Notes: a model not told the origin generated them from the letters alone. DNA of 64,000 bases from Thermaerobacillus caldiproteolyticus (GCF_013761245.1 NZ_JACDUT010000007.1:124001-188000); one strand, 5' to 3'. Positions 26,945 through 41,973 are shown, numbered from the stretch's first letter. Made by a program: numbers and translations.

Positions 26945-26971
26945 TAACTGAAATATTTTTTATTACAGTTA
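26945..26971. promoter_or_regulatory. 27-bp imperfect palindrome upstream of mnmA
   Basis: Arms TAACTG (26945-26950) and CAGTTA (26966-26971) flank an AT-rich centre, 18 bp before the mnmA start. On the minus strand it contains ACTGTAAT, which also occurs in the rrf2 promoter region. It is a candidate operator for the neighbouring Rrf2-family protein. Confidence 0.45.
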
Positions 26972-26991
26972 TATTCAAAAAAATTTATGGT

Positions 26992-27020
26992 GCACAACTA
27001 ACACAAAGGATTAGTTGTGC
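26992..27020 (-). terminator. terminator hairpin after the Rrf2 gene
   Basis: A perfect 10-bp stem GCACAACTAA/TTAGTTGTGC (26992-27001 with 27011-27020). The T-run on the minus strand begins eight bases further, so termination may be partial, leaving some read-through into mnmA. Confidence 0.55.
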
Positions 27021-27028
27021 TTGTAAAA

Positions 27029-27439
27029 CTAACTATTATTGATTTCATCAATGATATCTTTGATCGTGACACTTTTTAAATAGTTTAAAAAGTGTTCTTC
27101 CGCATTGTGACAAACGCGAATGAGTATATCTGATAGGTGTTTACCTATTGGGCAATTCTCATTGGAATCGGGACATTTCGGTACAAGCGTTTCCTCACTA
27201 GTGACTTTAAATATTTTGTCTAACGTAATATGTTCAGGCTGAGCGTTTAAAGAGAATCCGCCTTTTGCCCCTTCTTTGGAAGTAATAATATTTTCTTTCC
27301 TTAATATGCTCAAAATTTTCCTTAACCTTACTGGGTGGACAGAAACACTTTGAGCGATGTCTTCACTGGTCACTCGTTGGTTTTGCTTTTTGGCTAAATA
27401 AGCAACGCAGTGAACGGCAATCGAAAAATCGCTATTCAT
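27029..27439 (-). CDS. Rrf2-family transcriptional regulator (YwnA-like)
   Basis: A 136-residue winged-helix regulator. The Rrf2 N-terminus (FSIAVHCVAYLAKK), recognition helix region (SVSVHPVRLRKILSILRKENII) and wing (EGAKGGFSLN) are clear. Later it has C-P-D-S-N-E-N-C-P-I-G, so two cysteines eight residues apart with another near 110; such cysteines can hold an Fe-S cluster or form disulfides in redox-sensing members, but this is not shown here. ATG 27439 follows GGAGGAAGGTTC. A promoter with a consensus -35 lies just upstream, and a related palindrome precedes mnmA. Confidence 0.85.
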   Translation of the reverse strand: MNSDFSIAVHCVAYLAKKQNQRVTSEDIAQSVSVHPVRLRKILSILRKENIITSKEGAKGGFSLNAQPEHITLDKIFKVTSEETLVPKCPDSNENCPIGKHLSDILIRVCHNAEEHFLNYLKSVTIKDIIDEINNS

Positions 27440-27462
27440 AATGAACCTTCCTCCTAAATGTA

Positions 27463-27491
27463 ATAATAATGATTACAGTTTGTGTTGTCAA
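27463..27491 (-). promoter_or_regulatory. sigma-A promoter of the Rrf2 gene with possible self-operator
   Basis: TTGACA (27486-27491) and TATTAT (27463-27468) are 17 bp apart on the minus strand, a near-consensus promoter. The spacer and -10 form TGTAAT-N7-ATTACA, an inverted repeat sharing ACTGTAAT with the palindrome before mnmA, as expected for autoregulation. Confidence 0.7.
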
Positions 27492-27862
27492 CTCGTAAAT
27501 AACTTCTTTTGGTCTGCCGTGAATAAAGTTTATGACATTTTGTCAAAGAACCTCCTGACCTTAGAATTAGCTCTAAAATGTAGATTTATATATGAGTGAA
27601 TCCTGTCTCGATGCGACGATATAAAGTTAGTTAGAAAGAAGGCGAACAATGTTACAAGATTTTGCCGTTTACAAAAACCGGGTTTTTGCAAGATCATAGA
27701 ATAATTTACCAAATGGTTGGTATTAAAAAGATAGTTGTATACATATTAGTTTATAATGTAAGCGTACATATACGTAACGTTTAGGAAAATATATTGTGAA
27801 AATCACAATTGGATGATAAATATATGATTTCACATTTACCAGAAAGTCATTTCAATCATAAA
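27492..27862. other. intergenic stretch without recognised genes
   Basis: No ORF or RNA gene that I recognise between the Rrf2 promoter and the tmRNA terminator. It holds a short AAAAACC-G-GGTTTTT inverted repeat near 27673-27690 and a TTGTGA-AAA-TCACAA palindrome near 27796-27810; neither matches a site I can name. Confidence 0.4.
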
Positions 27863-27902
27863 AAAGAGGGTGTCCCCAAAGTAGAAATGGGACACCCTCT
27901 TT
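27863..27902 (-). terminator. intrinsic terminator downstream of tmRNA
   Basis: A 14-bp perfect stem (27863-27876 with 27889-27902) followed on the minus strand by TTTTTT. It is about 110 bp beyond the mature tmRNA 3' end, so the precursor would be trimmed back to CCA. Confidence 0.85.
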
Positions 27903-28013
27903 ATTCACTACATGTTGAAGTATATATTTGCCGTAAGTTTTTTAAATATCAACTTGTCAAAGTGACAAATTTATGGTTTAAGCCAATATGCTTTACATCC
28001 CATTTTTTATGTA

Positions 28014-28366
28014 TGGTGGAGACGGTGGGAGTCGAACCCACGTCCAGAGATATCGCCACTTAAGCATCTACGAGCGTAGTCGGTATATTTTATCTTCGCT
28101 GCATCTTCCGCCTACCGACAGGCCTCCGAGCAGCTAGTCTGATTCGTCTCTTCCCTCGTCCTCAGACGGCGGACTTGGGCGTAGCCCACTTGTTATGAAC
28201 CCCTGACCCACCACATGGGCGATGGCGGGAGGAGCTAGCTGCGGTTATTAGGCAGCTAAAGCGTAATTTTCTTTGCCAGTTATCTTTAGGTGACGTTTTT
28301 ACGAGGACGATCCCCTCGGCTCGCAGCTTAAGCTCGATCTACCCCTGTCGAATCCGTAACGTCCCC
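28014..28366 (-). ncRNA. ssrA: transfer-messenger RNA (tmRNA)
   Basis: This 353-nt RNA rescues stalled ribosomes with SmpB. The 5' end is GGGGACGTTACGGATTCGAC and the 3' end is the tRNA-like T arm GTGGGTTCGACTCCCAC with an encoded CCA (28014-28016). The tag reading frame at 28277-28251 encodes GKENYALAA, followed by two TAA codons; with the charged alanine the tag is AGKENYALAA, ending in the ALAA that ClpXP recognises. smpB and rnr are the next genes upstream on the same strand. Confidence 0.97.
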
Positions 28367-28471
28367 GTGTTGGAGAAACGTTCATGAGACAAGCTTAAGC
28401 CTAGATGAACTGGCATTGACACTAATTATTATAGCACAGCAGCTTTATTTTTCAATTGTAAAGTTTTGGTG

Positions 28472-28939
28472 TTATATTTTTTGCCGTTCACGGAAGGCGC
28501 GTTCAACTTCACGTTGTGCTTCTTTCCGTTTCATATCTTCGCGTTTGTCGTATTTCTTCTTCCCTTTGCCGACTCCTAACAACAACTTCGCAAAACCATT
28601 CTTAATATATAATTTTAACGGAACAAGAGTATAGCCTTGTTCTTTCGTATAGCCAATCAGTTTATTGATTTCGCGGCGGTGAAGAAGAAGCTTTCTTGTC
28701 CGCAATGGATCATGGTTATAGCGGTTTCCTTGTTCATACGGACTAATATGCATATTGTGAACAAATACTTCGCCTTTTTCGACTTTGGCAAATGAATCTT
28801 TTAAGTTCACCTTTCCGGCACGAATTGATTTAATTTCTGTTCCTTGTAAAACGATTCCTGCTTCATACGTTTCTTCGATGAAATAATCGTGATGCGCTTT
28901 TTTATTTTGAGCAATAAGTTTCCCTTCACCTTTTGGCAT
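28472..28939 (-). CDS. smpB: SsrA-binding protein SmpB
   Basis: A 155-residue basic RNA-binding protein that places tmRNA in the empty A site. [20 protein letters not shown] and [17 protein letters not shown] are the family core, and the lysine/arginine-rich C-terminal tail (about 130-155) is the part that enters the mRNA channel. ATG 28939 follows GGGGAGGAAG. It is encoded just upstream of ssrA and downstream of rnr, the usual Bacillus order. Confidence 0.97.
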   Translation of the reverse strand: MPKGEGKLIAQNKKAHHDYFIEETYEAGIVLQGTEIKSIRAGKVNLKDSFAKVEKGEVFVHNMHISPYEQGNRYNHDPLRTRKLLLHRREINKLIGYTKEQGYTLVPLKLYIKNGFAKLLLGVGKGKKKYDKREDMKRKEAQREVERAFRERQKI

Positions 28940-29009
28940 CGCGCTCTTCCTCCCCTTGTAAAGACAAATGATATTTTAACAAAAATCCTTAAAAAACTCA
29001 ATGAAGGAG

Positions 29010-29034
29010 AAAGCCTCTCAATGCAAGAGGCTTT
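29010..29034. terminator. hairpin between rnr and smpB
   Basis: A 9-bp perfect stem AAAGCCTCT/AGAGGCTTT (29010-29018 with 29026-29034) directly after the rnr stop codon. The T-run is poor, so it may only attenuate or stabilise the rnr message. Confidence 0.5.
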
Positions 29035-29036
29035 CG

Positions 29037-31307
29037 TTATCGTTTCTTCTTCTTTTTCTTCTTTTTCGCTTTCAAATGCGGAACGTCTTCGTAAAATTTT
29101 TTGTTCTTCGATTTTTTCCGTTCTTTTTTCCCCTCAATCACAAGTGGAGTTCGTTTTGCTTCTTTGGGGCGACGACCTTTCATGCCGACGATTTCAAAAT
29201 CAACAATACGTTCATCTTTGTTGACATTAATGACACGAACAGTGATTTCGTCGCCGATGCGGTATACTTTTCCTGTTCGTTCGCCGATCATGGCGTAATG
29301 GCGCTCGTCATAGCGGTAGTAGTCATCTGTTAAGTAGCTGACATGGACAAGACCTTCAATCGTATTCGGCAGCTCGACAAATAAACCGAAATTCGTCACT
29401 GAGCTAATGATTCCGTCAAACTCCATGCCGATTTTGTCTTCCATAAATTCTGTTTTCTTCAAGTCATCCGTTTCACGCTCTGCCTCAACAGCACGGCGTT
29501 CCATATTTGAAGCATGTTCAGCAATATCAGGAAGCTTTTCCGCCCATTTTTGTTGTGTCTGTTCGTCTAATTGTCCGTTAATTAAATACGTGCGAATGAG
29601 ACGGTGGACAATTAAATCCGGGTAACGGCGGATCGGTGACGTAAAATGTGTATAAAAGTCGGTGGATAGTCCATAGTGACCGAGACTCTCTGCATCGTAA
29701 CGCGCTTGTTTCATCGAGCGAAGCATGACGGTCGATACAACCATTTCTTCCGGTTCGCCGCGTACGGCTTCTAAAATTTCTTGCAGTGCACGCGGATGGA
29801 TTTGATTTCCTGTTCCTTTAACGATATAGCCGAAATTCGTAATAAATTCAAGGAAACGCTGCAATTTTTCCGGTTTTGGATCTTCATGAACTCGGTAAAT
29901 AAACGGGACGTTCAGCCAATGGAAGTGCTCTGCGACCGTTTCATTCGCAAGCAGCATAAATTCCTCAATAAGGCGTTCAGCCACCGAACGTTCACGCAAC
30001 ACAACGTCGTACGGTTTTCCATCTTCGTCAACTAATACTTTTGCTTCTTTAAAATCAAAATCGATCGCGCCGCGTTTCATCCGCTTATTGCGTAAAATTT
30101 CCGCAAGTTCGGCCATCAGTTCAAACATTGGTACAAGCTGTTCGTATTTTTTGCGCAATTCTTCGTCTTTATCGACAAGAATTTTGTTAACATCCGAATA
30201 CGTCATGCGTTCAGTTGTACGAATGACACTTTGAAAAATTTCATGGCTGACGACTTCGCCATGTTCATTAACTTCCATTTCGCATGAAAGCGTCAACCGA
30301 TCCACTTTCGGGTTGAGTGAACAAATGCCGTTCGATAGACGGTGAGGAATCATTGGAATAACGCGGTCGACTAAATAGACGCTTGTACCTCGTTCATATG
30401 CTTCTCGGTCAATCGGCGAGCCTTCTTTTACATAATGGCTCACATCGGCGATATGAACCCCTAATTTATAGTGACCGTTGTCTAGCTTCGTCACAGTGAC
30501 GGCATCGTCTAAGTCTTTTGCGTCTTCTCCGTCGATGGTGACAATCATTTGGTCGCGCAAATCGCGGCGGCCTTGTAAATCTTCTTCCGAAATCGTATCC
30601 GGAATGCTGTTAGCATGAGCAAGGACATCCTCCGGAAATTGAAGCGGCAGACCATGTTTATGAATGATCGATAAAATATCGACACCAGGGTCGTTTTTAT
30701 GGCCGAGGATTTTGATGACTTCCCCTTCGGCACTGATCCGTCCTTCTGGGTATGTCGTTAATCTTACGACAACTTTATGTCCTTCTACCGCGCCATTTGC
30801 CGCATGCTTCGGAATAAAAATGTCATTGACGATTTTTTTGTCGTCAGGAATGACAAAACCAAAATGTCTGCTTTCCGTGTATGTGCCCACGACTTCCGTC
30901 ACGCCGCGTTCTAAAATACGAACAATCGTTCCTTCCTTGCGTGCACCGGACGCTTGTGAGCTCACGCGCACTAACACCGTATCTCCATGCATCGCGTTTT
31001 TCAACTCGGAAGGCGGGATAAAAATATCATCAAGTGTCGGGTCTTCGGGAACAACGAACGCAAATCCTTTAGCGTGACCAGTGACTTTTCCGCGCACTAA
31101 ATTCATTTTTTCCGGCACGCCGTAACGATTGCTCCTCGTGCGTACGACAAGCCCTTGTTCTTCCATCGCAACAAGCGCTTTAACGAATTCTTTAAATTCA
31201 GCTGCGTCTGTGATACCGAATACTTCTTCCAATTCTTGAACCGTTAGCGGCTTGTACGCTTCATCTCTCATAAAAGCTAAAATTCGATCGACTAGCGATT
31301 GTTCCAT
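29037..31307 (-). CDS. rnr: ribonuclease R
   Basis: A 756-residue 3'-5' exoribonuclease of the RNB (RNase II) family that degrades structured RNA and works with tmRNA/SmpB on non-stop messages. It has an N-terminal winged helix (1-60), two cold-shock/OB domains (about 65-220), an RNB domain (about 255-580; [14 protein letters not shown] holds the catalytic aspartates), an S1 domain (about 625-705) and a Lys-rich tail. A good Shine-Dalgarno (AAAGGAGGGAACAGG) precedes ATG 31307. It is between est and smpB in the conserved order. Confidence 0.97.
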   Translation of the reverse strand: MEQSLVDRILAFMRDEAYKPLTVQELEEVFGITDAAEFKEFVKALVAMEEQGLVVRTRSNRYGVPEKMNLVRGKVTGHAKGFAFVVPEDPTLDDIFIPPSELKNAMHGDTVLVRVSSQASGARKEGTIVRILERGVTEVVGTYTESRHFGFVIPDDKKIVNDIFIPKHAANGAVEGHKVVVRLTTYPEGRISAEGEVIKILGHKNDPGVDILSIIHKHGLPLQFPEDVLAHANSIPDTISEEDLQGRRDLRDQMIVTIDGEDAKDLDDAVTVTKLDNGHYKLGVHIADVSHYVKEGSPIDREAYERGTSVYLVDRVIPMIPHRLSNGICSLNPKVDRLTLSCEMEVNEHGEVVSHEIFQSVIRTTERMTYSDVNKILVDKDEELRKKYEQLVPMFELMAELAEILRNKRMKRGAIDFDFKEAKVLVDEDGKPYDVVLRERSVAERLIEEFMLLANETVAEHFHWLNVPFIYRVHEDPKPEKLQRFLEFITNFGYIVKGTGNQIHPRALQEILEAVRGEPEEMVVSTVMLRSMKQARYDAESLGHYGLSTDFYTHFTSPIRRYPDLIVHRLIRTYLINGQLDEQTQQKWAEKLPDIAEHASNMERRAVEAERETDDLKKTEFMEDKIGMEFDGIISSVTNFGLFVELPNTIEGLVHVSYLTDDYYRYDERHYAMIGERTGKVYRIGDEITVRVINVNKDERIVDFEIVGMKGRRPKEAKRTPLVIEGKKERKKSKNKKFYEDVPHLKAKKKKKKKKR

Positions 31308-31328
31308 CCTGTTCCCTCCTTTCGGGGA

Positions 31329-32069
31329 TTACCAATCTAATGACTCTAAAAACTCATAAATATCTTCGTGAAGCTGATCTTTCTCCTTATCTAATGTAAT
31401 GACATGCCCTGATTGTTCGTACCATTTGATTTTTTTCACCGGTGATTCAACACCGTTATAAATAATATTTGCACTATCAGTATTAATCATGTCATCATGG
31501 CGCGCTTGAACGACAAATGTCGGCGCATAGATTAAATCGATATGGTCGCGGACTTCGGCAATGAGCTGTTGCAGTGCTTTTAACGTTTTCATCGGCGTCT
31601 GTTTAAACTCTTCCATTTCTTTTTCAATTTGCTCAGGGGTTTTTCCTTCACGTTTTTTATATTCGCGCGCATATTGTAAAACTCCCTGGTACATCGTTTC
31701 CTCACTTTTAATATACATTGGTGCACACATCGGAACGATCCCTACTACAGGTACAGTGTAACCTAATTTGAGGGAAAATACGCCACCAAGCGATAATCCA
31801 ACAACAGCAATTTTTTCGTAGCCCTTATTTTTTAAAAATTCATAGGCGTTCATCACATCTTGCCACCAATCATTAGGACCGGTATGTACAAGTTCTTCCG
31901 GCGGAACACCATGTCCTTTATAAATCGGCGCATGGCATGTATATCCTTTTGATTCAAGAAAGCGCCCTAACATTCGCACGTCTGATGAGTTTCCAGTAAA
32001 TCCATGGAGCAATAAAACCGCTCGTTCTCCTGCTTCAAATGTAAACGGCTTAGGTGAAACTAATTTCAT
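31329..32069 (-). CDS. est: carboxylesterase (Est30 / YvaK type)
   Basis: A 246-residue alpha/beta hydrolase for short-chain esters. [20 protein letters not shown] gives the oxyanion region, GLSLGG (92-97) the nucleophile Ser94, and the charge relay should be Asp near 192 (QARHDDMIN) and His near 222 ([10 protein letters not shown]). The sequence is close to what I recall for G. stearothermophilus Est30, which supports a thermophilic Bacillaceae host. The gene is 21 bp upstream of rnr and downstream of secG, so secG-est-rnr are probably cotranscribed. Confidence 0.94.
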   Translation of the reverse strand: MKLVSPKPFTFEAGERAVLLLHGFTGNSSDVRMLGRFLESKGYTCHAPIYKGHGVPPEELVHTGPNDWWQDVMNAYEFLKNKGYEKIAVVGLSLGGVFSLKLGYTVPVVGIVPMCAPMYIKSEETMYQGVLQYAREYKKREGKTPEQIEKEMEEFKQTPMKTLKALQQLIAEVRDHIDLIYAPTFVVQARHDDMINTDSANIIYNGVESPVKKIKWYEQSGHVITLDKEKDQLHEDIYEFLESLDW

Positions 32070-32144
32070 GATGTATAACCCCTTTCTTTTTCATGAAACA
32101 GAAAAGGCAGCCCCTTTTATCGATGGACCGCCCCCTTTTTAAGG

Positions 32145-32378
32145 TTAAAATTGCAAATACGTCACGGCAATGGATAAAGCAAAAAATAAAATGGCTAACA
32201 CAATCGTAATGCGCTGTAATACCGCATCTAATCCACGTGCTTTTTGCTTTCCGAACAATTGCTCAGCACCGCCTGTAATTGCACCGGAAAGTCCTGCACT
32301 TTTTCCTGATTGCAATAACACGACAGCAATCATCGCAATTGATACAATCACTAATAACGTCACAAGCAGAGTATGCAT
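32145..32378 (-). CDS. secG: preprotein translocase subunit SecG
   Basis: A 77-residue membrane protein of the SecYEG channel. Two hydrophobic helices (about 4-22 and 57-75) flank the conserved loop [22 protein letters not shown]. The start is ATG 32378 with AGGAGGTGG upstream; the four residues of the longer frame are dropped because the alternative GTG overlaps the ribosome binding site. It is the first gene of a likely secG-est-rnr unit. Confidence 0.95.
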   Translation of the reverse strand: MHTLLVTLLVIVSIAMIAVVLLQSGKSAGLSGAITGGAEQLFGKQKARGLDAVLQRITIVLAILFFALSIAVTYLQF

Positions 32379-32596
32379 GTTCCACTCCACCTCCTAAAAA
32401 AACGCACATTGCAATAATTTTAATGTATCATAAATTGGCTCATTACACAATAGCGTTTCCCTTCAGGAAATACGAAAGCAGATGTCTTGAAAGCAAGATA
32501 TCCAACGCTGTATTCCCTTCCACAATGTTTTCCTTGTTTTTTTGTGCTTTTGCATTTCAAGCGGCACAGAGATTGGTGTGTGTCATCTGCACAGTA

Positions 32597-32745
32597 ATGA
32601 TCGCATCGGTCCATTGACAAACGCTACCACTTCTTCCGATTTCGGTTCTGAACCAAGCACGTAGCAAACCGCTTTTAAAGCTTCTCCTTTCTGTTGCTCA
32701 ACCAAATCCATCCAGAATTCCCCATCGTAAAACCGTCAATTTCAT
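32597..32745 (-). pseudogene. broken small gene with an intact-looking leader
   Basis: ATG 32745 has AAAGGAG nine bases upstream, but the frame stops after 15 codons. Fragments in the other two frames, IDGFTMGNSG and then WMDLVEQQKGEALKAVCYVLG, continuing to FVNGPMRSLLC, look like one protein split by two frameshifts. I do not recognise it. A TATAAT (32873-32878, minus) precedes a GC-rich leader of about 120 bases. The rest of 32391-32960 holds nothing I can name. Confidence 0.4.
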
Positions 32746-32872
32746 GAAAGGACGCTCCTTTAAAAATTACCGACAGCGGCGGACATCCCAAGGAGGGGAA
32801 GGTTACTGACACTCTTCACTCGAGTGCGCACGGACTACCGACCGGGACTGTGTTTTTACACTGTCTATGTTT

Positions 32873-32878
32873 ATTATA
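32873..32878 (-). promoter_or_regulatory. consensus -10 element before the broken gene
   Basis: TATAAT on the minus strand, with TTTCTT 18 bp upstream as a poor -35. The transcript would start near 32866 and carry a structured GC-rich leader (about 32760-32866), including the 10-bp palindrome CACTCGAGTG (32818-32827). The leader does not match any riboswitch I know. Confidence 0.4.
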
Positions 32879-32960
32879 TGTTTTTTTATTGGCAATAAGA
32901 AAGTATTTCCACACCATCCGAGTCATAATTGCGCGCGCTTTCGAGTTTTTTATTTTGTTA

Positions 32961-32995
32961 AAAAGGCCTAACCGATTGTCCGGTTAGGCCTTTTT
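32961..32995. terminator. terminator of the glycolytic operon
   Basis: A 13-bp perfect stem (AAAAGGCCTAACC, 32961-32973, with 32982-32994) and T/A tracts on both sides, 14 bp after the eno stop codon. It can work in both directions. Confidence 0.9.
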
Positions 32996-33008
32996 GTAGA
33001 TGGCAGTA

Positions 33009-36631
<3,623 letters not shown>

Positions 36632-36650
36632 CTATAGGGGATTGAGTCAT

Positions 36651-37835
36651 TTATTTATCATTTAAAGCGACAACCCCAGGAAGTTGCTTTCCTTCCATAA
36701 ACTCAAGCGAAGCTCCTCCGCCAGTTGAAATGTGATCCATTCGATCAGCAAGACCAAACTTTTCAACTGCAGCCGCTGAATCACCGCCGCCGATGACGGA
36801 ATATGTATCTTTCGCATCCGCTAACGCTTGAGCGACAGCTTTTGTTCCTTCAGCAAACGCATCCATTTCGAATACGCCCATTGGTCCGTTCCAAACAACG
36901 AGTTTTGACTTCATAATAATATCGCGATAAAGCTCACGCGTTTTCGGACCAATATCCAATGCTTCCCAATCGCTTGGAATTGCATCAATATCAACGACTT
37001 TTTTATTCGCATCGTTTGAGAAGTCATCAGCTACAACAACGTCCACAGGCATGTAGAAGTTTACGCCCTTTTCTTTTGCCTTCTCCATAAACGATTTTGC
37101 AAGCTCAATTTTGTCTTCCTCAAGCAAAGACTTACCAATTTCATGGCCTAGTGCTTTCACGAATGTGTAAGCAAGACCGCCGCCAATAATTAAGTTATCG
37201 ACTTTATCTAATAAGTTTTCAATAACGCCAATTTTGTCTTTTACTTTCGCTCCACCGATGATTGCAGTGAATGGACGATCTGGGTTAGAAAGAGCTTTTC
37301 CTAATACTTCAATTTCTTTTTCCATTAAAAAGCCCGCAACCGCTGGTAAATAGTGAGCAATTCCTTCTGTAGAAGCATGAGCGCGGTGAGCTGCACCAAA
37401 TGCATCGTTTACATAAATATCCGCTAACTCTGCAAATGCTTTAGCCAATTCTGGGTCATTTTTCTCTTCACCAGGATAGAAACGAACGTTTTCAAGAAGC
37501 AATACGTCGCCTTCGTTCATTTCTGCAATCGCTGCTTTGACCGCATCGCCATACGCTTCATCCGTTTTCACAACATTTTTGCCAAGAAGCTCACTTAAGC
37601 GCTCAGCAACAGCATTGAGACGCATTTCTTCAACGACTTTTCCTTTCGGACGACCAAGATGGCTCGCTAAAATGACTTTTGCCCCTTGTTCGACTAAATA
37701 TTGAATCGTTGGTAAAGCTGCGCGAATGCGCGTGTCATCTGTGACTTTGCCATCTTGCATCGGCACGTTGAAGTCAACGCGGCAAAACACACGTTTCCCT
37801 TTGACATCAACGTCACGGACAGTTTTTTTGTTCAT
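36651..37835 (-). CDS. pgk: phosphoglycerate kinase
   Basis: A 394-residue kinase making ATP and 3-phosphoglycerate from 1,3-bisphosphoglycerate. [25 protein letters not shown] and the C-terminal nucleotide motif [14 protein letters not shown] are typical. The start is ATG 37835 ([13 protein letters not shown]) with AGGAGGCG upstream; the longest frame adds 53 residues of intergenic sequence that should be ignored. A GC-rich hairpin lies between this gene and gapA. Confidence 0.98.
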   Translation of the reverse strand: MNKKTVRDVDVKGKRVFCRVDFNVPMQDGKVTDDTRIRAALPTIQYLVEQGAKVILASHLGRPKGKVVEEMRLNAVAERLSELLGKNVVKTDEAYGDAVKAAIAEMNEGDVLLLENVRFYPGEEKNDPELAKAFAELADIYVNDAFGAAHRAHASTEGIAHYLPAVAGFLMEKEIEVLGKALSNPDRPFTAIIGGAKVKDKIGVIENLLDKVDNLIIGGGLAYTFVKALGHEIGKSLLEEDKIELAKSFMEKAKEKGVNFYMPVDVVVADDFSNDANKKVVDIDAIPSDWEALDIGPKTRELYRDIIMKSKLVVWNGPMGVFEMDAFAEGTKAVAQALADAKDTYSVIGGGDSAAAVEKFGLADRMDHISTGGGASLEFMEGKQLPGVVALNDK

Positions 37836-37881
37836 GGCAAAACGCCTCCTTTTTAGACAATATCGTCTTCGCCATACGAAA

Positions 37882-37906
37882 GGGAGTGGGGATGACCCCC
37901 GCTCCC
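37882..37906. other. GC-rich hairpin between gapA and pgk
   Basis: Complementary arms GGGAGTGGGG (37882-37891) and CCCCGCTCCC (37897-37906) form a short stable stem in the 118-bp gapA-pgk gap. No T-run follows on the minus strand, so an RNA-stabilising or partial termination role, giving more gapA than distal message, is more likely than full termination. Confidence 0.5.
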
Positions 37907-37953
37907 CTCTCCATTTCTCTATTATAGACTTGATTGAGCGACTAAGACAATGA

Positions 37954-40027
<2,074 letters not shown>

Positions 40028-40059
40028 GTATTCCCTTCTCCTTGCACAGAATATACATG

Positions 40060-40095
40060 GACCTAAAATGTCCCGCTATGACTTATTATGTCCCG
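40060..40095 (-). promoter_or_regulatory. CggR operator
   Basis: On the minus strand two direct repeats CGGGAC-N6-NGTC are separated by four bases, which is the arrangement known for the B. subtilis CggR site. It lies between the promoter and the cggR start, 33 bp from the ATG, so the repressor would act as a roadblock. Confidence 0.88.
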
Positions 40096-40110
40096 CTTGT
40101 GTGAAAAAAA

Positions 40111-40144
40111 TTACTCCTGCTACGTTTTTATTGTAACAGGAGTA
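40111..40144 (-). terminator. terminator of the sigL-glutaredoxin unit, overlapping the cggR promoter
   Basis: Arms TTACTCCTG (40111-40119) and CAGGAGTAA (40136-40144), extended inward by GTAG/TTAC-type pairing, end in a run of seven T residues on the minus strand. The cggR -10 element lies inside the loop. Confidence 0.75.
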
Positions 40145-40158
40145 ACATAAATCTTCAA
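40130..40158 (-). promoter_or_regulatory. sigma-A promoter of the glycolytic operon
   Basis: TTGAAG (40153-40158) and TACAAT (40130-40135) are 17 bp apart on the minus strand, upstream of the CggR operator. The -35 lies within the last codons of the glutaredoxin-like gene and the -10 within the terminator loop. Confidence 0.75.
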
Positions 40159-40400
40159 CTATTCAACTCCCGAAGTAAACGCTTTCTTAAAATTTCTTTT
40201 TGAATCATCCCATAGTCGATTTCCTCTCCATCAATTTCGACGACCGGAATCATTAACTGATATTTTTCTAATAATGCATCGTCGCTGTAAACATCAATTT
40301 CATTGATTTGAAAATCGTACTCTTTTTGCAACTCTTGCAAGACTGCTTTCGCTTTTTCGCATAAAGGACAATCGACTTTTGAGTAAAGATTGACTACCAT
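40155..40400 (-). CDS. glutaredoxin-like thiol protein
   Basis: An 81-residue thioredoxin-fold protein with a C-P-L-C redox motif (residues 11-14), IPVVEIDG (cis-Pro region near 51) and no other domain. It is small like glutaredoxin or NrdH proteins; the partner is unknown. It lies 11 bp after sigL, with which it is probably cotranscribed, and its last codons contain the -35 of the glycolytic promoter. Confidence 0.85.
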   Translation of the reverse strand: MVVNLYSKVDCPLCEKAKAVLQELQKEYDFQINEIDVYSDDALLEKYQLMIPVVEIDGEEIDYGMIQKEILRKRLLRELNS

Positions 40401-40411
40401 GATTTCACTTC

Positions 40412-41710
40412 CTAATACTGTTTTCGTTTGGCTGATGATGGGATATAGAGCTGCTCGCGATATTTCGCGACCGTTCGTCGTGAAATCGCAATACCATGCT
40501 GTTCATGCAACATATCAGCAATCTTTTGGTCGGATAAAGGTTCTCGCTTGTTTTCGGCTTCAATGAGCTGCTTAATCAACGCTTTTGTTTTGGTAGCAGA
40601 GGCCTCTTCGTCAGCGCTTACAGAAGAAAGCGAACTCGTAAAAAAGTACCGGAGCTCTACCGTGCCAAACGGTGTTTGTACATATTTATTTTTCACAGCA
40701 CGGCTTACCGTCGATTCATGAATGTTAAGAGCATCCGCAATTTCACGCATAGTCAAAGGCTTTAAAGCGGTTAAGCCTTTTTCGAAACATTGTTTTTGCC
40801 TTTCCAAAATTTCTGTCATAACGCTCACTAACGTTTGCTTACGCTGTTCTAAGCTTTTCGTCAGCCAAAGAAATTGACGATATTTTTCTTTGATGAATAA
40901 TTCAACTTGTTCATCTTGCCGACAAGCGAGTTTCTTTTCATATTCACGGTTCCATATTAATTCTGGGAGAATCTCGTCATTAAATAGAAGGCGCAAGCCT
41001 TCTTCAGAGCGTTCGATGACGAAATCCGGCACAATAAAATGCGGTTCAATTTTTGTATAATGGCTGCCTGGGCGAGGTTCAAGGGTGCGAATTAAATCCC
41101 AGACTTGCTGCAAATCGGTAATGTCCACATGCAATTGTTTAGATAATGCTTTCCAAGCTTTCTCCACGAACAGTGAAAAATGCTGTGACACAATTTGCTC
41201 CGCTAATAAATTCCGCTCCGGTAAACGTTGTAATTGGAGGTATAAACACTCTTGCAAACTGCGTGCCCCCACACCGGCAGGCTCAAGCGATTGTAACAAC
41301 TGAACCGCTTCTTCTACTTCATCTTCAGAGACGGCTAAATGAGCGGCAACATCCTTCATATCCGTACGCAAATAGCCGGCATCATCAAGTGAATTAATTA
41401 AATAACGAAGAATGTGTCTAGTTTTTGGGGACAGCGACATCGAATGAAGCTGAGACAATAAATAAGAAGTTAGCGTTTCAGAACGAACGCTTATATTTTC
41501 AATCACGTTTCGCTTTTCTTGATGAGACAAAGATTTATATGATTGCCCCGGTTTATGATCGTTAATTTCAAGAAACGGATTATCCAGCGACTGTTCGTAC
41601 AGAAACGATCGCAATTCCAGAGTGGAATACTGCAATAGCTCAATCGCTTGTGTTAATTCTTTTGTCAATGAAAGCCTTAGCCGTTGTTCTTGGAGTAATT
41701 CCGCTCTCAT
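40412..41710 (-). CDS. rpoN: RNA polymerase sigma-54 factor (SigL / RpoN)
   Basis: A 432-residue sigma-54. The Gln/Leu-rich activator-interacting region I (about 1-50, QRLRLSLTKELTQAIELLQYST), a core-binding region, a helix-turn-helix (about 320-345, NIHESTVSRAVKNKY) and the RpoN box (SRRTVAKYREQLYIPSS near the C-terminus) are present. In Bacilli it serves amino acid and sugar catabolic operons with enhancer-binding activators. The start is ATG 41710 with GGAGG upstream, 12 codons inside the longest frame. Confidence 0.96.
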   Translation of the reverse strand: MRAELLQEQRLRLSLTKELTQAIELLQYSTLELRSFLYEQSLDNPFLEINDHKPGQSYKSLSHQEKRNVIENISVRSETLTSYLLSQLHSMSLSPKTRHILRYLINSLDDAGYLRTDMKDVAAHLAVSEDEVEEAVQLLQSLEPAGVGARSLQECLYLQLQRLPERNLLAEQIVSQHFSLFVEKAWKALSKQLHVDITDLQQVWDLIRTLEPRPGSHYTKIEPHFIVPDFVIERSEEGLRLLFNDEILPELIWNREYEKKLACRQDEQVELFIKEKYRQFLWLTKSLEQRKQTLVSVMTEILERQKQCFEKGLTALKPLTMREIADALNIHESTVSRAVKNKYVQTPFGTVELRYFFTSSLSSVSADEEASATKTKALIKQLIEAENKREPLSDQKIADMLHEQHGIAISRRTVAKYREQLYIPSSAKRKQY

Positions 41711-41858
41711 AGTCGCACGCCTCCTTCTCCATTTATTGTACATCAACCTGCACCAGGCGTATATGGTAATGAATTGTAAGAAAACGATCTATATTAGTAC
41801 TGCTTTGAACGTTCCCAACTATCTATAAAATATATATATTCGTACACTTTCCAAAAAA

Positions 41859-41891
41859 GAAAGACCTATCACTCACGGTGATAGGTCTTTC
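41859..41891 (-). terminator. terminator of tRNA-Arg
   Basis: A 13-bp perfect stem (41859-41871 with 41879-41891) followed by TTTTTT on the minus strand, ten bases after the tRNA. Confidence 0.88.
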
Positions 41892-41901
41892 TCAGGTTAT
41901 A

Positions 41902-41973
41902 CGCCCTCGGCAGGATTCGAACCCACGCTAAGAGAACCGGAATCTCTCGTGCTATCCACTACACTACGAGGGC
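41902..41973 (-). tRNA. tRNA-Arg (anticodon CCG)
   Basis: The minus strand folds as a 72-nt tRNA: acceptor GCCCTCG/CGAGGGC, anticodon stem AGAGA/TCTCT around the loop TTCCGGT giving anticodon CCG, and T arm GTGGGTTCGAATCCTGC. The CCA end is not encoded. It reads CGG codons. B. subtilis also has a tRNA-Arg between sigL and clpP. Confidence 0.96.

Noticed and set aside
27796-27810. Rex or Fnr site from TTGTGA-AAA-TCACAA
   Set aside because: The spacer of three bases does not match either consensus, and no gene starts nearby in a fitting position.
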